Source: Strigops habroptila
Lineage: Eukaryota; Chordata; Aves; Psittaciformes; Psittacidae
NCBI RefSeq assembly: GCF_004027225.2
Contig: NC_044289.2
Location: forward strand, 6,065,761 to 6,129,760
Direction: 5' to 3'
Length of the DNA: 64,000 bases
This document shows, piece by piece, positions 35,301 through 64,000 of this stretch. The position numbers and the translations under genes were made by a program. Position 1 is the stretch's first letter. Each line of letters begins with the position of its first letter. Under the pieces are notes generated by a model. That model did no database searches. It was not told the origin of the DNA and saw only the letters and a program-made list of their open reading frames with translations.

Positions 35301-37775
35301 GGGCATACTAATTCCCACAGCCCCATCAAATACACCCCTGAAACTGAACTGGAGTACAAGTAGTTCTACAGTGTAAACATTGGTTGTAAATGCACATACT
35401 CAGCACTTTCAGCACACCCAGTATTTTCAGCTCTGCAAACATTATATCCTCCGGTATTACCTCTTAGACACTGAACTTCAGAAGCAAAGTTGCTATGGCT
35501 TATGGATATGGCTTTTTGGGGGCCTGAGTGTCTATTCAGAGGACCCCTTTCTTCAGACAAACAGTATTTTCTTATTGGCTTACTAATCTTTGGTTTCCTG
35601 GCCTGCTGCCTCCATGTGTGGTTGCCTATTCTTGTTAGTCTGGCAAGGGGAAGAGAAAATATTTGGCCTTCAGGGGCCAGGCAACTCATTGCCCTGTATT
35701 GCTGACAAGAGTGCATGATTCTGAGTTCAAGTATTCTGTACCTGTTTTGCACAGGAATGAATATTACACAAGGTGCCAGGCAAGTGAAGCATAGCTAATA
35801 TAAAAACACCTTGGTCTGGTTCCCAGTTACCCTGCAGCTGTGTTAGTATTTACAGCACCATGCGTAAAGTGCTCCTCAATCACAATTGGAACAACTTATA
35901 TTCACTTTGAATGCGTAAATCGGGCCACACAGTTCTGCTGGAATTACAGGGTATTTGCAATCATTTGCCTCCCTCCACGTGCTCTGCCCAGCAGGTAGTC
36001 TGTAATTATTTGATAATAAAAATTACAGGCGTTTTTACATTGCTGGTCCTCCGCAGGAGCTGAAGATTACCCAGCAATTTTTACACGAGTTGAGAATTTA
36101 AGCCTGATGTCCTGGCAGACTTCCAGGTTGGAAGACTTGACTGCCTGTCTAAATCCTCACGGTATTTCTAACAGGCTGTGGCACTCCTGTCATCCTCCTG
36201 GGGCAGCACGCTGCGAAACAGCTGCATTGCTGTGCTCACGCAGCTCTGCAACACAATGGTGGCAGGAGGAATTCACCAGAGAAAAAGTGCTTATGGTTTG
36301 GTTACTTTGATAAGGTCCCTTGGGAGCCGCAGGGATGAACGAGGCCATATGAAAGAAACTATCACTATGCCCTGTTAGTCTGATATATGATAAAAGCCCA
36401 TGATAGCTTACATATGATTCTTAAAATTTTCAACCACCTGTGTAACAGCTACTCTGCTTTGGTTTTACTCCCTCCAACAAACAAATGTTCTCAAAATACT
36501 CCAAAAGAAATGAAAGAGATTAGCATTAGACGTTGGGTGTCATATGAGAAGCACATAGTCAAAATCGAAGTTCATTACTGGTAGAAGATCACCTGTACCA
36601 CCATTTTGCTGGGTTTCAGTTGACTATATCCAAAAAGAACATGTCCTGCTTTGTAAAGGTAACTTCTTGCAAAATTACTCCTTTCTCTCTAGCATCATTA
36701 TGAAGTACAACTTTTTTGCCTATGCACTTGATAATTTATGTATTTGTAAATATAATGAAACCACAGTGGTTTGGACATTTACCGAGAATGACTGGTTTGG
36801 GGAATTTGAGAAATAAAATGAGATAAAAACATCAGCTAGCAAAAGGAGTGCCTGCATTACACATGGATTTTTGTTATTTTTATCTTGGCAAGTATCATTA
36901 AACTTTAATTCTTCAGGCACCCATGACAGATAAGTTTGTCCCACTTCACACTAAAGATGTCATGCTTGACTTTTGAGCAAGTAATAAACCCACTCACCCC
37001 AGCACGCTGAAGCCTCTGCTTGGCAAATATGTGACTGCAGAATCAGGCCTTGGCTTCTTCTCCTCATTGCAATTAACAGGATTACTGCTATGGAAACCAG
37101 CTTTCTTTTATTCCCTGAAGTTTCCCTTTAGCTGATGAAACAGCCAGTTGCACTAGGAAAAGTGAGTGTGCAGGGTGCTGGGGTTCTGCTGGGAACATCG
37201 GTGTATTTTGATTTCTTCGCTTCATTTGCAAAAACTGAACCTAGTTTTTCAGTCTGGAAGAATGCATTAAATTTCCAACCTTTAGTACCAGCACCACCAC
37301 CACCACGAGTGTTAGGCTGCCAGGGCCACCATGGCTCGGCCTCTTCCCCTCACGGCTTCTGTCCCCTCACAGACAACTGAGCTCGCACGTTATCGGATCC
37401 ATGTCGTTATTATTGTGTTTGAAGGACAGCAAACAGACTGCTTCACTGCTAATCCTCAATACACACAAGGAGAAATGTTGTTCTGTCCTAGACACGTCCA
37501 AGTTCAGATTTGTGCTTCGCTTCGTGCCAAGATCTGATCATAAGCCCTTTATCAATTCCAGCTCTACCCCATGGGCCTCAGTTGTGTAATGGTGAGGAAA
37601 CTGGCTGGCATGAGTGCCAGGGCCCTGGGCAAGTCCTGCCTGAGGTGGTTACTTGAGAGTTGCCTTCAAAAGGTCCCATATTTTGTCAGCATGGGTCATC
37701 AAGGGACATCGCGAAGGTTTCTGGGGTCTCTCGGCGCCATTCTCTTCATGACCCTGGCAGCCTAGGCTGAAGACA
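29362..37775. other. intergenic DNA upstream of APCDD1L, no gene seen
   Basis: No frame resembles a known protein. Features limited to a poly-A run near 31571-31588 and a short CAC repeat near 37286-37306. The interval corresponds to the distal 5' flank of APCDD1L, where regulatory elements would be expected, but I cannot identify any specifically. Confidence 0.5.
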
Positions 37776-38578
37776 ATGGAGGGCTGCTGGGCCTCAGGGA
37801 GCCACGCTGGGCCTGCAGCGGGCAGGAGGACGAGGCTGTGGGGATCCCCTCTCAGTGCCCCACAGAGGAGAGCTAGCCCAGGAGCCACAGCGGCTCCAAA
37901 ACCTCGGTGGAGCCGGGACAGCCTCACCGCCACGCGTGACGGCGATGCAGAGCTGACACCCGCCCTGGGCCGCCGCGGGGCCCCTGAGGCGCAGAGCGGC
38001 ACGCTGCAGCCACTGCGCCCCACGGCCAGGGCGGCCGTCGGGGCCGGTTCCTGAGGGAGAAGTGCCGGTCCCCGAGGCGGGGGTGCCGGTCCCGAGGCGG
38101 AGGAGCCGGTGGCGGTCGGGGCGCGGGCCCCAGTGACCGGCGGCGCTCCGGGTCAACCCTCCCCCCCCCCGCGCGTGCGGTGCGCGGCCGCATGTGGGGC
38201 GCAGGCGGCGGAGTCTCCACCTCTTCTGGCAACTGGAACCTGTGGCTGCCAAGCTCCATTAGAGCTATCAGCAGCCGGGGGGACGCGCAGCGCGGCGAGG
38301 GCGGGTAGTTGTGGTGGTTGATTTTAAAATACTTCTTTTTGTTGTTTCCTTACCTCCCTTTGCAAAGGCTCGGGGCTGAGCACCACCGCTCCGGAGCCTG
38401 CCCCGCCGCGCTCAGCCTCCCGCCGGCCGAAGCCGGGGTCCCGCCGCCGCGGGCACCGGAGCGCCGGAGGCGGCCCATGGCTGCGCCGCCGGGCGCCGCG
38501 CCCCGCTGAGCTCCGCGGGCACCGGCGGCGATCGCGCCTCTCCTGCCGCCGGCTCGGCGAGGAAGCAGAGTGGGCACC

Positions 38579-55095
<16,517 letters not shown>

Positions 55096-58000
55096 TTATC
55101 TACTGAGGTACAGCACAGAATTCAGATAGTCTTGGTGCTAGTGTGATTTTTATAGCCTTCAAATGAGCACATCTGGAAGCAGTTTTTTCAGATTTGGAAA
55201 CTCTTTAAAAACAACCAACAACAGTGAGTAAGCCAAGCAGATACGCCTGACTACATGCTGTTTGTCCCGTGGCTTTATTGCCTCATCTCCCTTCTTTGCC
55301 TACAATTTTAATGTAGTGACATGGATGCGCTGCACATTGCAATAGATAATTTAGCAATATGAGGGGGGGAAAAAGCGACATCAATTACAATTGCTGCTTT
55401 GAGCTTTTGACATTGCTAAGATTTAATCAAGAGCTTGATTCAGATGTAATCCAAACATCCACAGCGTCGGCTGCTGAGTTTCTCTGACTTTAAGTTCCCT
55501 CCCATCATGCTCCTTATTGCTGCTCTTGCAAATGTAATCTGCAGAGTCAGGCAGCAATAGATAAAGCAGTCGGCAAGGGTTCTTGATAAGGGTGGAGTTA
55601 ATCATGCCTTTCTCAGTTTGCAGACATCTTCTGCAGTTCTTGTGTGCATGTACACACACACAAAGATGCGACACACAGTCTCCCACTCACAGAAAGCAGC
55701 CCTGGCAGAGCATTACCTCAGCAGAGTGTTACGCCTGACCCTGGTCATAAAAGAAGACACAGTAAATGGAGAACATTCCAACCTTCAGCATTACCCAGCT
55801 GCAGACACTGCGTCCTTGCTGCATTATCCTGGCTTTCCAGTGCAGGACTGGCCTGGGCTTCGGTACCTCAGCACTGCCCGGCCATTGGGACTCCACTCGC
55901 CACGCACCAAGCGGAGCAGTAGATCACTTACAAGTCTTTCAGGCCATGGTATTTTACAGTCTCCCTTATAGTAAGTCTACTGGCATAGCAGTTGTTAATC
56001 CAGCTCTCCTTTCAATCAAAATGTCACTTCCAGCCTCATTCCTGTAGAGATGCTTTATAAATCTGCCTCTAGTGAATGATGGGCTGAGCAGATACTCGAG
56101 TCAATAGCACAGTCAGGTCCAAACGATTTCTACTGACAAGAAGGACAAACTAAGAAATTAAACTCCCTGTCTGCTGCACCCAAGAAGCATATAACTTACA
56201 TGGAGAAGCCCTCCTCCCAGTAGCTAAATCCTTTCCAAATAAGCCTATATATCTTACTCACAAAGGGTATTTTGTTAAACCAGCTATGCAATAGCTACCT
56301 TCTTAATGCTGTATGTACGAACTTGAAGCTTGTATACTTAGATAAATTATGGGGTTTATAACACAAAAATACTTCTGAGGGATCTGTACATTAACAAATA
56401 ATTCAAATGAGATGCTTATTAAATGCGTACAATTGTGACATAAATGTTGTCAGCATGTTCCTGGCATGATCAAATATTAATCATGCACATTACTTTTAAG
56501 GTGAAACACAAAGGCCAAGCTTGGCTACCTCACCTTGGTTCCTTCTGCTATCAGTGGAGGAGGAGACTTCTCCAGGGGTTAGTTCAGCAGGCAAAATATC
56601 TCCCTGCTTCTAAGAGTTGTTGGGTTTTGTTGCCTGCTGCCATGTGGAGATCCATGGGCAAACGTTTGATGACCTAGAAGTGAATCTTGTAGAATGTGGA
56701 GTCTCCTTTGGGATGTCCCTGTTGAGATGCTCTCAGCTGGGGCATGTCTGGGGCAGCACAGCCACATCTCTATAACCCATACACGTGGCAGCACTTTCTC
56801 TACAGCAGAGCAGCTTCCCATCACCGTGCCAGAGCAGGTGCTCGCCGCAGCCTGGAGCAGAGGTTCCTGCGGCTCCAGTCAGCAAGGTTACATGTTTCTG
56901 CAGAACCCAAAGATGTCCATGGCAACAACATGCCTTCTGCTGTCTTTGGAGGGTGGGTGGAAGGGCGGGAAGGCAATTCCTGCCCTGTATTTACCCCCAA
57001 GAATGAGATTTGTGTGCAGATACTTTTTTGTTTTTCATTTACAAAGCAAGTGTTCAGATACCACGTGGTGTAAAGAACTCCTCCAAGACCACAGATGCTT
57101 TCGGTGTGGTGATGGGATTAACATGATGTAAGGAGTGACAAGACAACATCACAACGTACGCAACCAGCACTTGAGAAAGGTCCCACCTCCTCCCACAGCT
57201 GGCTCCAGATGCTCACACACAGCTCTGCAGCCCGGGTGGGCTCTGCTGAATCTCCTGTGAAAGCCTCATCAGGAGCCTCTTTGTCCTGTCCTCCCCCCGC
57301 TTAAGTATACTTCTGAAAGTAAAAAAAGCCATGAAAAAGCTATTTGCATAAATATCATAACTTTTATTGTTCTGTTCACAGTTTTTTGAAGAAACATTCC
57401 TAAATTACACAGTTATTCTCTCGATAAGAATTTGTGCCTTTTTCCAATTGGAATTGGCCTGGCTCCCACTGCCAGTCAGTGCTTGGCGTTGTGTTGCTCT
57501 TTTTAGGATCAGAGAGCTGCAGTGTTCAGTATTTCCTCGCCGTGAAGGTACCTGTGCACTGTAATGAAGGTGTTCTCAATTCTGGTAGCTAAACTCAGCC
57601 ATCTGAGTTCTCTCTCAGCCTCTCTAAGGCATTTTCACACTCCACCAGTCATTTTTGAATCTTTTTTTTGTTGTTTTGCATCCATTCCAATTACTCAGCT
57701 TCTCTTTTAAAACGTAAATATCCAAACTGTGTCCAAAATTCCCAACTCTCACAGCTGAGACAAACACAAGCATAATCACTTACTGCTAACAGTAATTAAA
57801 GACAAGAACACATTCTTACTCCTTAGTCTTTTACCCTGGGACTGCGCTGGAACACGTGTGAAGCTCTTACTCACTCTGGGCCTGGGTATGGGTATTTTTG
57901 TCACGTTAACATTTTATCAGTAGGGATTTTGGATGTTTCCAGCAGTGATCTGGAACCACTGAGTCATGTCGGGTCCCAGTAGGACCCTTCTGTGAGCATC

Positions 58001-61000
58001 CCCATTTCATTTTGGTTCTCCTTGAATACCCACTTTTGAAATGTGATTGTCAGAGCACACCAAGCTTTGCGGGGGGTGGATATACTCCGTCTGCTCTAAT
58101 TAAAAAGAAAACTGAAAAACAAAGAATCAGATGACTTACACTGTGCTCCTTCATTCACCCCATCTCCTTTTTCATCCCCTCCCTGGGTGCCAAGCTGGCT
58201 GAAAACTGCACTGGGCCATCCTGTCCCATCTGCCATCCTTCCCATCAGCAGGTCACAGGCTGCCCTTAGAGATACTGATACAAGGTTTCTACACCCACTG
58301 ACCTTAAATGTGTTAATTTTTAATACTAAACATTGCTAATGAATGACATCACTTTTCCAGTTCTCTCACGTCATCACTAGCACTAGCATCACCTGCAGCT
58401 AGCAATGGTCCTTATCCTACCACAAAGATTTCCTCTGAACTTTGGCTCTTTATCAGCCTCTCTGACCACTCCAACCCATAGTTTTCTTTTCCTTTGGCAG
58501 TTGCTTTCCTTAATTTTTTCCTTAATTCATTTTGAGTTGATTGCTGTCTGCTTCCCTTTTCCTTATTTGTTTTATATGACTTTACATCTAATTTTTTCCT
58601 TCATTTCACCACTGAAACAGTGTGGGCCGTTAGCCAAAGCTCTCCCCCTTCTTGATGCAAAATTATTGTATTTTTGGCCCTTTAATGCCTTTCTCTTCAA
58701 AAACTGCCAAATCTAGTTCAGTTTTCCATCCAATTTCTTCAGTACCAGATTTGATATGAAATTTGCTCATCTATGGCCTTTTGAAGTACCAGTTCCATTG
58801 TTAGCACCTGCATGGCTGTATACATCACTCAACCATCAGGATTGCAACTTCTAGTTCTCAATTCATTTATCTTTATCTGACATAAACAAGACAAATCCAA
58901 ATAGCTGCATGTTTCATGTCTAACACTGCATTAGAAAAACAGGTCTGGGACACACACAGTGAACATTAGTCCTGACTACTGGATAGCCATCTTCACCCCC
59001 CCCTGTTTAAATACTTAGAATGTATTCTGGATTTTACATTTCCTAAACAATTCTTAAACTGAAACAAAACACACACACACAAAAATTAAATCACTTCTGG
59101 ATGTATTAACAGCATTGAGCCAGTGCTTCATTTGATAAGCAATCCACACTGAATACGAGCCTGTTATTTACTATAACTATGCTGCATTGGAACAGCAGAA
59201 AGGAGACAGAAAGGAGGTGGCTGACAAGGCTCATTGCTCCAAACTCTGCACAGAGCGAAGAGTAAGAAGGAACAGATTTGTCAAAGAGGAAGCAGGAAGG
59301 TGAGTGGTTGCCTGGGCTGGGAACCAGACTGGCCATGTGCGCCAAGGGGCAGCTTGGGTGCAGCCACCCAGCGCTCCCGCTTGGCCAGGAGTCCAGGACA
59401 GGCAGGACGGGAAGGGCAGTGGGAACAAAGAGACTGCGGTGAAAGTAAACAGGCAGCAGAGAAGCCAGTTAGTGACACTCATCTGAACATCGGATTCTTT
59501 GCCAAGGAGCAGGGAAGGAACAAGCATGACTTAGATTGAACCAAATGGCTGAGGGAGGGAATGGAGTGAGATTAGACAGCTCAGACAGGATAGATCAGGA
59601 AAGGAATTGGGCAGGAGAGTCTGCAGCCTTCACAGAAACACTGTTTTGGACTCAGAACTGAAGCAAAAATTCCTGGCTCCAATCATGCTTGCGTGTGGCC
59701 TCTCAGTGAAATGTGAAAGCTAATATTGCTGCTTCAGCTCAGAGTTCCTACATCAGATGCTTGGGTCAAGAATGGATGTCCGTAAGCAGGACATAAAGGA
59801 TCCCATCCCGGCACACACGTGGGTTACACCTAATACCATGATGCCATTTTTTAAGTTCAACAGTTCAGCTTTTATAAACCTAATTATATGTATTTTAAGA
59901 GAACTTAAGGTCAGGCATACGAAGCGGGGCAGTTTTAGACAATTTCTGGGCAGCCTTAGCTCACTTCTTGACCTGGCACTGAAGGCTTGATCAGATACTG
60001 CCCTGTAGTCACACAAAGCGGCCAAAGTAACAGTGCACAAACTTGGTTTTGCCATTTCCTAACTTGAGTGCTTGACTTTGTGCAGGCTTCATAAAGGTCT
60101 CTTAAAAGTAGCTGTGTGTGGATAATTGCGTGTGGGAACTTTGCCAACTCAAACATGAGGGAATTCAAGAGGCTTTTCTAATCTTGTGAGTTTATCCACT
60201 GAAGAAAAAGATTTGATTAAAAAAAATGAAGCACAGCTAAACTGGGACCAATATTACAGACTGTTCTTCAGTTCTTCATAGGCACTTCAAAATGTGGGGG
60301 GAAAAGAAAAAATCACAAAATTAGGAACTTATTAAAGAAGAATGAAATGTACCGATGCAGAAACATAAACAGAAATGCCAGATGTAGAATGTCAACTTAT
60401 AATATGCAGCTTCAATTAATTCTTCTTAATTCATTTGTTTTCTTAACTTCTTTTGTTTTGCCATCTGGAAAAGGCCATTTTCTAATGACAGATCATAGGA
60501 GGAAAGATCCAAAGTTCAAGCTTGCTTCAAGGAAAAGCAGCCTTGTTTCTGTGCTCATGGACTCAGTGGTCCTTGTTGTAGTTCTCTCTCCTGCAGAAGC
60601 TTCAGGACGAACTTAGGCCTGGGCTGGGAGGCAAAAAGATCTACATGAAAGTTTAGCGAAGTTTTCAAAAGATTTACTCTTCAAAATACACGTGAAAGCA
60701 GTTCTGTGAAAGGAAATACACCACAGAAACAGCGGAGTACATGGCAGGTATACAGGCATGTGGAAGTGCGCAAGTGCACGCTCAGTAGAGAATTACATGT
60801 AAGAGATTTCTGGCTGGTACTTGTGTTGTTTTAAAAAATAATCTACATTTATCCAGTTAAAAAAAAATCAACCCATTAATAAAACAAACAAATTTTATAG
60901 TTAAGCAAATATGAGTAGTGGAAACACACAATTACTTTGTCCTCTGAAGCTTATCAAAACAGAAGTTAATAACAGCACAATGAGTAATGTCACTTTTGCA

Positions 61001-61600
61001 CTGACCCATTAGACAAAGTGATTCAGTACACACGAGGCTGTCAGCATAACATAAAGAAATCTTAATTGGACATGGTCAAAGGATCAGCACTGCCCTGCTT
61101 GAACAATAAATCCCCCTATTTATCTAACAGTAACAGATGATTTACACCAGCATTGCATCCCACTGTCATCCTTTTATGAAGTGTATCTACAAAACTGCTA
61201 GGTTTCACTCTATGAGCAACCAGCCTTGCTCAGTATTTGGTTTTCTTTGTAAAATGCCTAAACATTGGTTTACACGAATATTTTCTAATTAGTAAATTAA
61301 TTTGTAGGTATGTATCTGCTTACAAAGAATAGCAGCTTCCACGTACAGCACTGTACTAATCTCACTCCTCTAAAGATTACTTTCTTCTTTTTATATTAGT
61401 GTTTCTGGCTCCAAAAAAAAAAATCTCAAGTATGTAACTGAAATTCACTCACCACCTGTCCCTTCTCAACTTGCTCACTTGAGGGTTTGGGTAATGGATC
61501 TAACCCATTTTCAAACAATGAAAAAGCAGCTCTCCCACCCCAGGCTGCTCCAGCGCTGCTGTGAAGCAGTACTGCAGCTGTAACACAGCCACAACAAACA
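55096..61600. other. APCDD1L 3' UTR and intergenic DNA
   Basis: No AATAAA occurs soon after the stop; ATTAAA at about 56155 and 56418 are candidate polyadenylation signals, so the 3' UTR may be about 1.0-1.4 kb. Beyond that no gene, RNA gene or repeat family was recognised. A CA repeat lies near 59070-59082. Confidence 0.45.
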
Positions 61601-64000
61601 CGAAGTTCAGCGCGCCTGTTTCACATGTTCTTTAATTTCAAACAGAGGGATTTTGGTTGTGTTTGTTTCTCAGTTACTTTATACAGAAAACAGAACTCAG
61701 GATATGGCATTTCAGGACATCATGTAGAGCAAGAGAAGTATAGTTTCAAAAACTTAGAATACTACAGTTAAGTCACTGCTGTGCTTGAGAATTAAGGAGG
61801 TGTTCTGATGAAGAGATGAAAATGTCATACACATTTGCTAAAGGGATGACAGTTTTCTTTCATTAGGCAACTGCAACACCAAGTATCTCGAGACATTAAC
61901 AATCCATTCTTGTGTATGTAAATATACACAATGTAAATATGCTGACTGCTAAGTCAAGATTACAATTAGAATTGCAATTTTACATGTGCAGTGAATAGGA
62001 ACTCTGTATAGTTTACTGGTGAGAAGAAACTCTAGCCATTTGCAAAATGAGGTTCCAACTTTATCCCCGACAGCATTTCAGGACAAGAAAGTCACATGGA
62101 ATACCACCATCAAGCTATTACAATCCTGTATTTTCAGAAAATTACATTCTGGTACATCAAACCCTCTCAGTGTGACACACATGGTATTATCTTGCTCTTC
62201 AATCCCTAAGGCTATTCAACACTAACTTGAAGCTGGGTGCTTGGCTTGCATATGCAACTGTTGCAGTTGGGCAGTCACAGCAGACAAATGCCAATGCAGA
62301 GCAATAGTTATGATCATTCATGCATGGAATATACGCTTTAAGATGTGGATAACTACATAAAAATAGTAGAAACCATTCTGCACTCATTTCCCAGTATGAG
62401 GCTTCAAGACATTTTAGGTATCTGTTTATACCAAATTTGGCCAGAGAGTGCAGACAGAAGTGAACAGCTCCATAAAATGAAGACTACATAAGCAGCTTCT
62501 ACCAGATCCTACAAAAATTCATGGTAAGTGTATATGCAACTGGGCATCTTAAAATAAGAGTAAGGACAACAATTAGATTAAGGAATATCTTGATTTCTAC
62601 TATCATGTATCAGTTACAGTTTTCTAAGCTCTGGTGTTGTGCAAGGATACCAGACAATCTTATTTAGAAACTCTATGTTTCATGTGTAACTTCTGAAGAT
62701 ACACAATGCCCTCAGAATAATTCACTTTTTGTGAATACTTCATGAAAACATTTGCTCTGGTGTCACGGTGTAAGGAACAACTTACAAAGGATCCAGGTGG
62801 CTTTACAACATCCATCCAGTATGGTTTTGTAGTCTATCTACAGACAGGCTTTTTAGGAACTTCACAAGAAAAAACATCCTTAGATTTCTTCCTGCTGTGT
62901 ACGAAAGAAGTATCTGGTTGATCAGATAGGTACTAAGGATTCCACTCTTAAGTCATTTTATTTTAAGCTCAGAAAAAGCAAAGCATTACCCTGACAATTC
63001 AGTGCTACTGTCTGGTCACCTGTTGTCAGAAATGGTGAGGAAAGACCTCAGAATTTTGTTAAGTTCTGGAAGATGAGCAGTTAATTTAGCAGTCTTGTTT
63101 AGGACTGATAGTGGGGGTCAGTCCAACTGCAGGCTACAGCTGTTGCCAACAGATCCTTAACTACAGTCCTCTGCTGGTCTCCTTGATTACACGTTTGTAA
63201 GGCATCTAGCAAAGCATGAGAGCATTTTCTGAGACCTCTTTATAACCCTGGAGTGCAAACAACAGGGACTACTTTGCTCACAAATGATTTAAAGTTCCAA
63301 GCTATCACAGATCACTAAGTGACTACTGAACAGGGGAAGGAAAATGGACATTCTGCTGGCTTTCCCCTTCAGCTGGGAGCTGCCTGTGCCAGCCAAGTCC
63401 ACTGTGGTAGCGAACAGTGTGTGTAAAATTGCCCTGCAACATTATTACAGATACACTCACAAGAGGCCAGTTCAAAGCTTCAATCCTCCCCCTTTACCCT
63501 GCATACAGCCTTCTTTTTAAAAACAAACCAACTTTTTGGAGGCAGTTTTTCAGCAGAACAAAGGGCTCTCAAAGGAGTTAATATCTTTTTGTTTAAAGCA
63601 AATTAGGGATTCAGCTTTTCTGATAACACATTTTAGTGATATCAATATATTTACAGCCTCTTAAAAAATACTGGATAGCTCCGACTCCCTTCAGTAAAGG
63701 TTCCCTCAAATACATTCTTCAAAGCCATCGAAACTAATTTTGCAACATCACTTACAACCTTATCTTTCTGAAAATGTTCTTTTAAAGTGTTTCATATAAA
63801 AGTTCTCTTTAGCTTCTACTGCCCAGAAAGCATCTTTTTCTTGATCAGTTGTGCCCAATTTGTCATACTGAACTCGCTGGTTCGTTCTTTCCAGCTCATC
63901 TCCCATCTCCTCTGCCCTTTACAGGCATACTTGAATAGCTTTGTCACTTCCATCCTGAGCAGACAAGGCACTCGCATTTTAAAATGCTGAAGATACCCCT
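61600..64000 (-). other. possible 3' UTR of a minus-strand gene (VAPB expected by synteny)
   Basis: On the minus strand an ATTAAA lies near 61633-61638, and no coding frame lies between it and the window end. By human gene order VAPB faces APCDD1L tail to tail and has a long 3' UTR, so this stretch could belong to it. No VAPB coding sequence is present, so the call rests on position only. Confidence 0.2.

Overview
The window looks like avian nuclear DNA. Three sequence features support this: CR1 retroposons with the (ATTCTRTG)-type 3' tail, an endogenous retrovirus of the kind common in bird genomes (class III/ERVL-like by my recognition), and short-intron vertebrate genes. The best-supported single-copy gene is APCDD1L, on the + strand. 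By human synteny (knowledge, not sequence) APCDD1L lies between STX16 and VAPB, so the window is probably the STX16-APCDD1L-VAPB interval, equivalent to chicken chromosome 20. I cannot name the species.

Layout. 1-10.5 kb: AT-rich non-coding DNA with one broken reverse-transcriptase fragment (about 2.47-2.73 kb). 10.57-11.87 kb: the integrase end of a retroviral pol, a polypurine stretch and the first ~20 bp of a 3' LTR. 11.87-17.47 kb: a compact, GC-rich host segment holding one ARPC4 exon and an apparently intact multi-exon TTLL3 (tubulin monoglycylase) gene, with a CR1 copy in its last intron. 17.47-23.0 kb: a second LTR of the same family (split by a ~3 kb CR1 element), a primer-binding site, a leader with a hydrophobic ORF and a 5S-rRNA-like stretch, and a broken gag. 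23-37.8 kb: AT-rich intergenic DNA with one CR1 3' end. 37.8-39.3 kb: a CpG island with APCDD1L exon 1. 38.6-51.2 kb: the long first intron, with old repeats and a striking ~270 bp inverted duplication. 51.2-55.1 kb: APCDD1L exons 2-4. 55.1-64 kb: non-coding; its far end may reach the 3' UTR of a minus-strand neighbour.

The most unusual structure is 10.6-23 kb. ARPC4 and TTLL3 are adjacent genes in other vertebrates and even make read-through transcripts in humans, but here only one ARPC4 exon remains. The ARPC4/TTLL3 block is bounded on both sides by the same ~20 bp LTR start in the same orientation. If the two LTR starts are collapsed into one, the surrounding sequence reads pol-LTR-gag, the junction of a head-to-tail provirus. 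This suggests an LTR-associated duplication or transposition of a host gene (or an assembly chimera), and it needs long-read confirmation. TTLL3 (tubulin glycylation) and APCDD1L (Wnt-pathway family membrane protein) have no obvious functional link; their proximity looks accidental.
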